Positions 1 to 9,529 of a stretch of 64,000 nucleotides of DNA are shown piece by piece; the stretch's first letter is position 1; each line of letters opens with the position of its first letter. Location of the stretch: contig NADL03000740.1 in NCBI GenBank assembly GCA_002205965.3, positions 1,674,001 to 1,738,000 of the forward strand. The letters are read 5' to 3'. The notes below the pieces were generated by a model. The model ran no database searches and was not told the DNA's origin. It saw nothing but the letters and a program-made list of their open reading frames with translations. Source of the DNA: Kappaphycus alvarezii. Lineage: Eukaryota > Rhodophyta > Florideophyceae > Gigartinales > Solieriaceae. The position numbers and the translations under genes are program-made.

Positions 1-906
1 ACCTTTCTGCTTCTTCTCCTCTTCTTCGTCCAACAGTCGCTCTCATCGTGCCCAGGCTTCCCACAGTAGGAGCAAGACTTTGCCAGGCGTTCCTCTCTGT
101 CCTTCTTCCAACAGCTTCTTTCATCGTGTCCGAGCTTGCCACAAACCCACAGCGTGGAATATCACCACCTCCCCTTGTGGCGCGCCATGTTTGGCTTCCT
201 TCAGTGCGTCTCTGGAACCACTCTTCTTGACCAGCAGGGAAGCTCCGCCAGTTGCGACGCAAGCGCGTCTATCTTGTCCTCTTTATCCTTCCTCACGTTC
301 CTCACCTCCCCCGCAACACATTATCTGACATCGACACATGCCTGTCCGAGGTCGAGGGTCGCGCCTGACCAAACCTGTCCTTTGATGCCTGATACTGAAT
401 CAGCGCCTTCATCAAGTCTTCATATGACAACGGAGCATGCAGCACGACAAAGGACCTCACTTCTTCACTGACAACGGCGGCTTTGTTCATGAAAAAGAAC
501 TTTTGATCACTAGTAAAACCAGCTGCTGTGTAGGCTTCGTCAGCTTGTCTTACAAACGAGGCAAGATCCCCACCTCGAAACTGTAGCGAGAGAGCCGTTT
601 CCACAACCAAACGCGGATCTTCCTGCTGCCTAAAATCCATGCGTAGGGCCTCTTTTACCTTGTCGTAGTCCTTTCCATCTTCTGTCAACTTACCCCTTCT
701 GTGAAGGTCCTGTAGAAGAATTGAAAGGCATCACTTCGCAAGAACCGGATAAGCGAACGAGCCTTCTCTTTCGGAGGCCCTTCTTCCCTTACCATGTTCT
801 CGAAATAAAACAAGAAGTAATCGATGTCGGTCTCCCCGGACCCATCAAACAGGAGGGTAGGATCATTCATGGTGCGTGACAAGACCAACCTCCACAAGAG
901 TACCAA
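1..906 (-). mobile_element. Gag region of an LTR retrotransposon, cut by the window edge
   Basis: Reading on the minus strand gives an acidic and basic, helix-rich Gag-like protein. Its early part contains the phrase LFDGSGETDIDYFLFYFENM and continues with a region resembling the retrotransposon gag domain (LTEDGKDY, FRGGDLASFVRQADEAY). It is followed towards position 1 by zinc-knuckle sequence of the CCHC type (CSYCGKPGHDESDC near positions 40-80, and a second similar one near 110-150). This order of gag domain and knuckles is typical of Ty3/gypsy-like elements. The protease and polymerase would lie to the left, outside the window. The unit looks old, with about one or two breaks. No LTR could be assigned. 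Confidence 0.65.
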
Positions 907-1021
907 TGAAAGCGTCTTTTAACGCTCTGCTCTGCGCAATACTTTGCTCTAAACAAACACAAAAAGGTCCCTTTTACTCTAGACTACCTCTCCCTCTCCT
1001 CGTCTATCATTCCCTCCCCCT

Positions 1022-1031
1022 GTTATATAGG
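1022..1031 (-). promoter_or_regulatory. TATA-like box upstream of the gag unit
   Basis: On the minus strand this reads CTATATAA, about 120 bases ahead of the first usable ATG of the gag fragment. It lies between the gag reading frame and the 26-bp tandem array, the expected place for a core promoter. Assignment rests on motif and position only. Confidence 0.4.
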
Positions 1032-1088
1032 AAGCAAAGATTATCCGTTACTAACGGATGGCCAGGAACGCAAGTGAGCTCAACGTGT

Positions 1089-1216
1089 ACAAGTGTCCAC
1101 GTCGAGCTCACATCACAAGTGTCCACGTCGAGCTCACATCACAAGTGTCCACGTCGAGCTCACATCACAAGTGTCCACGTCGAGCTCACATCACAAGTGT
1201 CCACGTCGAGCTCACA
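1089..1216. repeat. 26-bp tandem array, five copies
   Basis: Five near-identical 26-base units start at 1089, 1115, 1141, 1167 and 1193. Each unit holds ACAAGTGTCCACGTCGAGCT followed by CACATC. Every unit carries an ACGT core and a GAGCTC palindrome, so the array offers five evenly spaced copies of a possible factor-binding site. It sits just upstream of the TATA-like box and gag unit on the minus strand, as an enhancer in an LTR or 5' leader might. Confidence 0.9.
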
Positions 1217-2069
1217 CTATACAAAGAGTGTTGACGTTTTATTCGTGTCCCAATCTATTTGGAACTGTACGTAACCTTTGAATGGTGGCACTATGACTGA
1301 AGCTTTATTTAGATCTATCATACTTGATGGCATGCCATGAAGATTACCACAAAAGAGATAATACTCGACGCGAAAATGAATGGAGTCCTTAGTTGTTCAT
1401 TGATATGGTAATAAGTGGTTGAATACTTTGTCAAGTCAGTCCGTGATAAGGATTTGTCGCTATTGAACAGTCTCCTATCGTCTATGGCTGCCCTTAGTTC
1501 TACTGCGAGCTCGTCTGTTGCTAGGTTTTGTCAGGCAGTTGATTGTAAAACGTGTATTGCTGCCATGGAGTACGAGCACGGAGCCCAACCTCTCTCTCTT
1601 CACATTTGCCAACCATCTACGATTGTCAAAAGAGACGGCTGCCCGGAATGAGCTATAGCTTTCCGCGGGGCCGTGTTAAAAACGCACTTCGAGAGGGATT
1701 GCTCCTGGAGAACATTAAATTGTATTGTAAGAGGATGAGTAAGAGAGGAGAAGCGAAGAGGGTCGTTTTCTCCCCGAGGTGAGGTCGTGAGGAGAAGTAA
1801 AGGTCGTGGATTCGTGCGCCATTCCAAGTGGGAAGGGATGGGTTGCTGTACATATAATTGGCTCGTAGAAGGGAGGAGAATGGAAGTGAGCAGTTGCCAA
1901 AATCAGGAGTTACAAGGGATGGGGGGTGAAGGTGACCTTTGAAAGTAAAAATGTGAAGAGGGGATAGAGACTATCTGGCCTAGTCGCAGGCATATTACTA
2001 AGGTCTGTCGCTAGCTAGTGATACATATTTTGCGGTAACTCGTCAAAAGTGTTGTAAATCAAGAGAATA
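1217..2069. other. No gene recognised; purine-rich stretch with a repeat shared with 4.8 kb
   Basis: No coding sequence is convincing here. The + strand is G/A-rich from about 1720 to 1960. Positions 1914-1951 (AGGGATGGGG, then GGTGACCTTT, then AAGTAAAAA) closely match 4782-4818 in the same orientation. This may be the conserved 3' tail of a LINE or SINE family. Confidence 0.4.
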
Positions 2070-2126
2070 ATGAGACCCGTGTACGCAGGGAATCAAATTC
2101 AGAATGAACGGTATTTCCTACGCCTC

Positions 2127-3661
2127 TCAGCCGTAAAGTTGCATGGTCTCGGAGAGCCTGGGACCAGATTTTCCGACCTGTTCATAGATGTCGACGGTGA
2201 GGGAGATGACACCTACGCCCTCTTGGTCGCAAGCCGCAGAATAGTATGCTACTTTCATCATCTCGGCGCAGTCAAGAGTAGACGCACCATTGTTAGCGAA
2301 GTTGCGGTATGGGGCAGAGTGGGGTCTGACAATGGTGACAACCAATGCCATGAGAGGTGGGGCGAACAGGGAATCGTCAATGACTATGTCAAGTGCCCGC
2401 CGCTCACAGGGGTTCTTGTGCAGATCGGCTGCGGGGACACTCCCCGTTTGACGAAAAGGGAAATGGCGGGGTGCGAAATTTCGTGATATAAAAGGTCGCG
2501 CAGGCGGTAGTGCCGGTACTGCCCGATACTACCCTTCCATGCAGCCGCGTGATGTCCGAGCTTGTCAAGAATAGGCTGAACGTCGGAATGGCCGGAGAGG
2601 TATGTGGAGCAGCAGTCCGAGCCGCGGGAGATCGGAGCTCCGAGGTGTGCGGAGAACATCGCACGCCAGATCTCGCCGGGTGTATACAGGCTATTGGATG
2701 GAAGGGGCAGGGTGGAGAAAGGAGCTGATGTGATGGAGGACTGCACCGAGAGAAGGCGCGAGCAGTGATGTTTGCATTGGTGTGCGGAGAAAGAGTGGCG
2801 CAACTTCACCAGTCCCAGCTCAGTAATAGCGTGTTGTAAGGAGCGAGAGGTCGTTGCGTCCAATGGAGGGATGGCCTCAACGAGTGTCTCTAATTGGAGT
2901 TCGAGAGGTAAGTCTAGGTCTGCGGAGCGGCTGTCGTAAGCGGGAGCGAGGAGACTTGCCGCGCGGTCGTACGGAGTTGCTAGCAGTCGATTGACGAAAT
3001 TGAGGCTTGAAGGGAAGGAGGTGGTGCAGGCGATGATGTTAATATCCTGTGATGGGGTGAGTCCTACATCGCCAAATCGGAACGGTTGGGACGCTTGGAG
3101 CCGCTGATTGTCATCGACTTTGCGATGAGTCTGTTCGAAAAGCCCTTCGCATCCCCTTGTCAAAAGATTTGGCAAGAGGGGTAGTACTTTGCGGCGGAGC
3201 AGTTCGAAACAAGTACATCTCGAGGGAGGAGATGCGCAGTAGCAGAGGATGTGGAACGAAATTTGCGGGTCGTTGAGGAGGCGAGAGAGGACCACAAGGC
3301 TTCGGCGTTCACAAGAGCTTGGCGTGCGAGGATGATGGAGGCAGATGTGGTGCCCACCGGGCTTCCCAGAACTGTTGTAGCATCCGAGGTGATGACGTCG
3401 CATGAAAAGACAGGGAGGGAGGCGTCGGGGTGAAGACAGGGCCACCATACTGATGTCTCTTAAGGGTTGAAGTTAACGTGAAGCCCATGTTGTAGGCCGT
3501 GCTGCGGAGGTAGAGCAGGATTTGCTTAGCAACGGGGCCGGCGAAACGATGTGTCCGTCACCTGCATACCACTTGTGAAGAGGGAGAGAGGAGAAGTGGT
3601 ATGCAATAGCTTCCACAAGGGGATGGAGGGCAAGAGCGAAGAGCATGAGCCGCGGCGCGCA
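2127..3661 (-). mobile_element. LINE-like retrotransposon, reverse transcriptase C-terminal half plus possible endonuclease domain
   Basis: On the minus strand the end near 3661 begins with LFALALHPLVEAIAYHF, the region that follows the QGDPLGP motif in LINE reverse transcriptases, and continues to WYAGDGHIVSPAP (about 3541-3575), the position of the catalytic YxDDG box; the second acidic residue is shifted here. The long open stretch 2384-3448 carries the downstream phrase QPFRFGDVGLTPS, matching the PIRFGGLGL motif of the family, and an HHAAAWKGSIGQYRHYRLRD segment matching the Cys/His region before the endonuclease. The last part (2127-2351) has ALVVTIVRP and EMMKVAYYSAACDQEGVGVI, which resembles a PD-(D/E)XK-type endonuclease with the first acidic residue lost. 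The copy is 5'-truncated and switches frame at least three times. Confidence 0.7.
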
Positions 3662-3664
3662 TAG

Positions 3665-4782
3665 ATGTCTGGGAGGTTGCAGGGGTTGACAGCCTCCTAT
3701 TCACAATTCAACCTTCCACCTCTCAAATCTCTGCATCAACAACATCTTTCATTTCTTGTCTTCTCTTGCATGCCTACCGCTGCCCCCGCAGCGGCTGGCC
3801 CCGGTGGCCTGCCCACCTTTGTAAACTCCCAGAAATCCATGCGCAACGCGGCTCATGCCTCCCTGGACCTCATCGCGGACATGATCCGCCACCTTACACC
3901 GTTAACTGACCTGACCGCAACGGATGCTTCTTCCGTGCTCTTCGAGCTTCAGAAGGAAGACCCAGCCCTAGCCACCGCTTTTGGCTGCTTGCGCAGCACA
4001 AAAGCGGCTAAAAACGTTGTCCGCATCCTATCTCTGGTTGACTCCGACAATGGCTAAACCGACCCCTCCCGCCGCCCCAACCGTCCACACCCCCTACCTC
4101 AACGCTGCCCGCCAAACCTCCCAACCGCCAATCCGCCTTCCATCCTTGGTTGCTCTTCCACCCGTCCGCAACCAAATGTTGCCCCGCTTCACCCAAACCT
4201 CCAACGGAGCATCAACCGCATTGGCTCCCGTCTCGTTAACCATGATCCCAAACAGTTCGTCCAAGTGACGACCCCTTGAGACAAACGTCCCTCCGCAATA
4301 CCCTCTCCCTCCGGAAAGCTCTCACCGCTGGAGGATTCCCGGGCCCCGTTACCGTCGTCACCAACGCAGGCCCTCACACTTCTTTCGTATGCGCTGTGGG
4401 CGACCCCTCCGTCATACAGCAACCGCCTACGATTCCTTCCGCAAACACTGCCCGTCCTCTCTACCCTCTATCACCGTCTCCCCTCCCCCCCGGTTGTTGA
4501 CCATTGTAAAACGGTCGAAGACGCCTGCTCCCTCCTCTTGACCTCCAACTCAGAGCTTTCTCGCCTCCTACACCCCTCCTGCGCTTGGCGGCCTAAGCAG
4601 TATTTCATTGACGTGCTGCGCACCTCTACCTCGGACATCATCTCTCGCTTCCCTGGGGCTAGCCCCCCTGACCCCTTCCCCTCCTGACCCAATCAATCCT
4701 GACCCTGCCCCATTTCTTCCGCCCCACTCCTCCCGCAACGCCCGCTGCATATCCTTACAAGCGCCTGCGTCTCGCCGGTCCC
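3665..4782 (+). mobile_element. Unrecognised + strand coding-like stretch, possibly part of a LINE
   Basis: A 130-codon open frame (3665-4057), with a likely internal start at 3770, gives a Pro/Ala-rich start and then an amphipathic helical segment (SLDLIADMIRHL, FELQKEDPALA). The following kilobase stays C-rich and proline-biased without a long frame. It ends at the GGGGTAAAGGTGACC tail shared with 1.9 kb. It abuts the 5' end of the minus-strand LINE at 3661, so one element probably inserted beside or into the other. I do not recognise the protein. Confidence 0.35.
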
Positions 4783-4818
4783 AGGGATGGGGTAAAGGTG
4801 ACCTTTTAATGTAAAAAG
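4782..4818 (+). repeat. Shared tail repeat, second copy
   Basis: AGGGATGGGG, then AAAGGTGACCTTTTAATG, then TAAAAAG matches 1914-1951 at most positions. Both copies are on the + strand and follow C- or G-rich sequence of uncertain origin. A conserved 3' terminus of a non-LTR element is the simplest reading. Confidence 0.6.
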
Positions 4819-5460
4819 AATCGTTGTTGTACCCGCGATACAAGAGGTATGTCCCGGAAATTAAGCTATGCAATCTGGTCCACATGTGCCGCCTTGATAA
4901 TTTGCCGCGACCCGCACGCAGGGTTTACCCACCCAATAGCCACCCAGTGATGCCCGAAGATTATTCGGACACTGCACGTTGCACGTACAAAACCGTAGCT
5001 AAAAATAAACCATCCACTACTCAAATGGCATGATTCACCAAAAAAATTAAACAGCATTGTAGTACCTCAACAAAAAATTTATGATATCCTAGGGCCAATC
5101 AATAGTAAAAAAAAATATCTTACAGTACAAGATATATTACAGATTCTCGAACAATTAAAATTTCAACCTAAGTGTATACATTTTAGCTAAGTTAGATAGA
5201 AATTGCAGAACCAGATACTGAAGCAACATTAATCGCTGAATTCATCACACAACGGTAAAATGTTCTAATACTTAAAAGAACCTCAATAGCGTAAGCAATA
5301 GCCTAAGCATAAACCTACTTCATAAAAAGCTACCAGTGACATTAGGAAAGAAAAAAATACACATAAAGTAGAAGTACGTGTTGTATGCACGTTCGGTTAG
5401 ATCTTAGCCGTATAGTTAGGACGTGCGCAGTCCCCAGTAGATACTGAATGCATTAAACTT
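4819..5460. other. No gene recognised, AT-rich spacer
   Basis: AT-rich DNA with no reading frame above about 70 codons. A run of A residues lies near 5107-5117. I see nothing else that can be assigned. Confidence 0.5.
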
Positions 5461-5479
5461 CTTTCCCGTTTGTCAGCTG

Positions 5480-7660
5480 AGTGAATCAAATCTACCGCAG
5501 GAGATTCCGACTGACCAGGCCGGGTACATGTCGCCTTATTTCAGTCTCCATTCCTTCTATGATTTTGATTACAGAGGTATGGCCAGAACAATCCGAAAAC
5601 TCAAACCCGGATCAGCTCCAGGGGGCTCGAGAGTACCTTAGAGTTATCTTGGCGAGCTCCTGAGACCTATTTTTCTCGAATCGTTCAGTTTTTCAGCGGG
5701 CTATTAGCAGATTAGTGATCGTTTTATCGCCCGGAAAGGCCTCTAATGTAATCGCTTCGGAGGTTGCGGGTCCCTTAACTTCGGTGGCAAAAAGGATGTG
5801 ATTCCTCGGCGTGTTGGAGTTGAGGAGGCCTTGCGGAGATTGTTGGGAAGCTGCCTAATGAAGAGAGTGTGCAAAAAGCCAAAAACCACTTTAGCGTTGG
5901 AATTTTGGCATACAAACAAGACACGTCAAGCAGCAGTCTGAGTTCTCCATCAAGTTGTGCCAACGTTTGGTGCTAGGCTTGCTTGGGTGTATTTACTGTC
6001 GAAGTTTAATAACCTTACTTCGATTTGTGGAACAGCCCAACCTTTCTGGAGGCGGTAAACATTTTTGAGAAATACTGTCTCGGATTAGCTATTGATACAG
6101 GAAGGAGCATCGCACACATCTGGAGCAGATCTGATATCACAAGTAGCATCGAAGTAGCTCAAAAGGGGACGATCTGGGAGGGCTTCTCTTTAACCTTGTC
6201 CTGCATCCTACTGCCATGAAAATACAGGAGCTTCGAAGGTAAAACGCTGATGATGACCGCGGTCTGGTAAATCTTCTCCTCCGTCTTTGTTACCTTGATG
6301 GATACATGATTTCCCGCCGCAAACAACTTCTTGAAGCAGTAGATTTTCTCCTCCTCCATAGAGAAATTTAGACGGCGACTCCATCTTTCTTTGATCAACT
6401 GTATGATATTGTGGCAAGCTGCTCCCTTGGAGCTGTTTCAGAAGCTCTATCCCTTGTGAATTAAGAAGGATTTTACCGAAGATATAATTGCCTCAACTCA
6501 CCGGTGGGATCGAAAGATTTATGCAAGCACCATTTCCCAAGTCATGTGAATCTCTTAAGCCCTTCTTTGGAACCTCTCCCTTAAGCCATTCTTTGGAACC
6601 CTAATGGACCTCGCGGACAAGCATATTGCCTTCCAGTTGCAGAATTTTTTTGTCTGCACAAGATCAGCTACCTCAGGAAATTTCTCTGTTCTATACTTCA
6701 GAAGGGGTCTAAATGTTTTATTGCTTTATAGAAAACTGTATCCGAACCATGGAAAGTGGCGTCCTTGACTATGAGGTTTCCAAAGAACTTCAGCTCTATG
6801 TGGAGTCGCAAGACTAATAGAACAAACCATTGCTCTGCATCGGCCTTAAATCTGTAAGCACTATTGCTGAAGTTGATTTCAAGAATAGAGCACTGCCTCC
6901 AACAGGCTTGTGTCGCATAATTGTACAGGCGTCTACGAAATAGGTCAGCACATGCGATGACGCCGTTGCCGGCTATTGAGCTTTTTCAGTACTTTCCCGC
7001 AGTCTATCGCAATCTCTTTGAGAGAATTTTGCTGTAATAATCTACCTAAGCAAAAGAATCTGACGGATACAGGTAACGTCGCAGCCCGGGAGCGCAAAGC
7101 TCTAAGCAGTAATCGGAGACAAGCTTTCCGCTCCTGGATGAGTCTCCTCGCAGCCAAGCAGTGGATATGCTGCACGCCTAATCCATGTCTCAAGACCCGT
7201 ATGGATCTAGGAGCACTTCGCCTTGGTTCTAGTATTATTGCTGGCTGCCCCTCTTCGCTCCCGAAAAACCCTTCCGCAAGCGTCACTGCCCCGAAACTGT
7301 GAACATATTCCGGGACAACCGCCTGCATTGCTTACATTGGCGAGAGGGAACTGAGAATCATGGCTGCCAGGTTGCACTCCTCCCGTATGACTGGGAAAGA
7401 CCTCCAGGAACCTGGTCATGGAGCCCCTCCCAAATGGTCAACACCGCACGACGCCGGACATCAGGGATTTGGGACGCAGCAGAGGACGGATTTCTTGGAA
7501 GTCATATTCGCGAATCCGCTTGCTCCCTGCGGATCCTGTGGCAGATCGTACCAGAAACCGTAAGGAAGCGGCGCTCGATAGCCAGGACGATGTTATCAAT
7601 TAGCAAGTTTTGGCTATGGGAGGTGCCCTTGGGGAGTCGAAGGCGATGGGCTGGGGGGTG
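5480..7660 (+). mobile_element. LINE-like retrotransposon, decayed
   Basis: Three pieces of one family protein occur in order on the + strand. Near 5760-5960 there is a GGVRP-like start followed by degenerate palm sequence. At 6162-6215 KGDDLGGLLFNLVLHP matches the QGDPLGPLLFxLAxHP motif of LINE reverse transcriptases, followed at about 6285-6310 by CYLDGYMIS at the YLDDG catalytic box, with one aspartate missing. At 7130-7300 LGALRLGSSIIAG matches the FRxALxLRLG motif of the C-terminal region, and a protein-like frame runs on to about 7660. Stops and frame changes are frequent, so this is a dead copy. A direct duplication of about 25 bases lies at 6553-6600. Confidence 0.6.
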
Positions 7661-7688
7661 ATGAAGGATGGGGGTAGTGGGTCGGTTG

Positions 7689-8060
7689 TTAGATTGAGGA
7701 GCCTTGGGCCAGTTTGCGCCCGAGGTCGCTGACCTTATCACGTTGAGATACCTCACTTGCGCCCGTATCGAGTTTGGTGGCCTTGCTGCGTGTTGTGGCT
7801 TTAATCGCGGAGACGTTGATGAAATCACGCGCGAAGGGGAAAGTCAGTGGTAAAGGACGTGGCCGGGGACTGCACGCGGCGGTCTGCTCGCCGTAGTTGC
7901 GTACCGCGGATGAGGACGGGGACCTCGAGTTCACGTTGCGTCTGGACGCACGGATGGCATGGTACGCATGCGCGTTACGAAAAAAATTGTAACGATGGAG
8001 CCTCCCGAAACCCCGTGGGCAGAAACCAGCAGCGTGTTCTCTCAACATATGCATCTGTCT
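7689..8060 (-). mobile_element. LINE C-terminal fragment, minus strand
   Basis: The minus-strand reading gives RELEVPVLIRGTQL in one frame and, further on, RDFINVSAIKATTRSKATKL followed by SQRDKVSDLG. These match the order seen in the end of LINE polyproteins of this kind (a charged proline region, then an xxDVSV core, then a lysine-rich KxxKY helix). The 189-codon frame 7689-8258 covers most of it, but its first half is probably out of frame. Orientation is opposite to the neighbouring LINE copy at 5.5-7.66 kb. Confidence 0.4.
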
Positions 8061-8453
8061 GCGGCAGTTTTGGAAATCAGAGAATAAAGTGGCATTGATT
8101 TTCAGATGATTGGAGCCTGCATTTCTCAAATGTCCCAGACAAATCACATCGCTCAACGACGTGATTCCACACTTCGATAATTTCTTCACGTACAAACGAG
8201 CAACCTTGCTGCAATCGTCCAAACTACAGCATCTGATACGAATCGGTATGGGGTACAATCTTCTCCGAATTCCGCCCCCTCCGCCAATTTGCTAACCTTC
8301 TGCCAATCACTCATGTAAACCAGGTTATCGCACGACGCCATTAATCCCAATCTCACGCTGCATGACGACGTCTTTCATCCAAATGACAAGTATGTGCATC
8401 ATTTCGTGCGCTAGGAGCCTTTTCCTTGCCAAAAGTCAATTGTGGACACCCTC

Positions 8454-8842
8454 TCAAGCAGTCCCCAACACTCTCCTCACCCACTTCCCCGCTTCCAACT
8501 TCTGTTCATTGTCGTATCCCCATTTGTCTACAAAGGCCCCAAACCTTCCCTCTCTTTTCTCCAGACCCTCTAACATCTCTTTCAAAACACCCTCCAAGCT
8601 CCCGTCATCATTTCTCATTACCTCTCTGGCTAACTTCACAGCCCTCTCACGCGTCAACAAGCTCCCTTTCCCCAGCTCCCTTTCCCCTTTTCTCTCATAA
8701 TAAACCACCATGCAGCTACTCATTACCACATTCTTTGCCAACAAGTCGCTCACCTCCGTGCCTCCAGCGCCAATCATCTGTATCAACTCCCCCCAAACTC
8801 CTCCCCATCTATTAACCCTACGTCCTCATTTGATAACACCGT
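8454..8842 (-). CDS. Hypothetical protein remnant, charged and helix-rich
   Basis: An open frame of about 125 codons on the minus strand ends at 8454. It contains GAGGTEVSDLLAKNVVMSS, then a strongly charged helical region (LTRERAVKLAREVMRNDDG, LEGVLKEMLEGLEKREGRF) and ends WVRRVLGTA. Codon choice and charge pattern look like a real protein and not a shadow; the opposite strand is simple C/T-rich sequence. The same frame continues upstream beyond a single TGA to about 8890 (FGIVRNVEWESWILRNGV), so the original gene was longer. I do not recognise a family. It could be a decayed host gene or part of a mobile element. Confidence 0.4.
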
Positions 8843-8899
8843 TACGAAGAATCCACGACTCCCATTCGACGTTTCTAACAATGCCGAAATTAAATCAAG

Positions 8900-9380
8900 T
8901 TGCTCACGGATAAAGTCTTAGAGTCACCTACAATCGCTCTTGTGTGCTCCACGCAGGCCATGAAGGACGCGGATAATAAAGTCTCCCGGTTCGGCAGAGA
9001 CACGGTCATACGTGTCGCACTTAATCCACGACAATTAAGTGTTCTTGTCAGTTTCGGGTGGTTGGAAAACTTTGTGCTGGCGACCGGAAAAGAGGTAGAA
9101 AAGTGCCGATGAAAGAGGCGCGAAAAAAAGGGTAAGCTGACATGATGATGCTCTGTACCAGGCAGCTGAAGTCGCGGATTTATGGTACAACAAAAGTGGA
9201 ATGGTGCAGCGAACGAGTCGCAGGGCGATTGCCGAGATAAGTGCACGAAGCATGCTCTGGACGAGCAGCTTGGTCGATTTGTCTTTAAACAAACGTGCCA
9301 AGTGGGATCAATAGTTCCCATACCATATCACAATATCTGGATCAATGGTCCCCAAGCCAGATCACAATTGTTGTATCAAT
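8900..9380. other. No gene recognised
   Basis: Overlapping frames on both strands (for example 8890-9321 minus) have serine- and cysteine-rich compositions without recognisable motifs. I cannot choose a coding strand. Confidence 0.35.
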
Positions 9381-9387
9381 GTGTCGA

Positions 9388-9426
9388 GTACAATACTGTA
9401 CTGCACTGTACAGTACAGTGTACAGC
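9388..9426. repeat. TACTGTAC-type palindrome cluster
   Basis: Overlapping copies of the palindrome TACTGTACAGTA and its halves (ATACTGTACTG, CACTGTACAGTACAGTG). The same motif recurs in clusters elsewhere in the window, mostly in non-coding DNA. Confidence 0.85.
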
Positions 9427-9471
9427 ATGTCCAGCCACACGTTTCTTAGTCCTTGTCCTGGCTTGTACGAT

Positions 9472-9488
9472 GGGTCGTTACACGACCC
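9472..9488. other. Perfect hairpin
   Basis: GGGTCGT and ACGACCC form a 7-bp stem around a 3-base loop TAC. It sits 50 bases after the TACTGTAC cluster. Confidence 0.7.
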
Positions 9489-9529
9489 TTCGATGACATA
9501 GGCACTCACCCCCCGCTTCACGCAGTGAA

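Noticed and set aside
1089-1216. CRISPR array
   Set aside because: The 26-base units are directly adjacent with no unique spacers; it is a simple tandem repeat in a eukaryote.
2070-2486. 138-codon + strand frame
   Set aside because: The opposite strand carries the conserved LINE C-terminal sequence, so this is a shadow.
8330-8420. HEMMH metalloprotease-like motif on the minus strand
   Set aside because: The frame is short, no third metal ligand is evident and no protease family fits around it.
8362-8815. Ser/Pro-rich + strand frames of 112 and 129 codons
   Set aside because: They are the reverse of the charged minus-strand protein remnant and have low-complexity composition.
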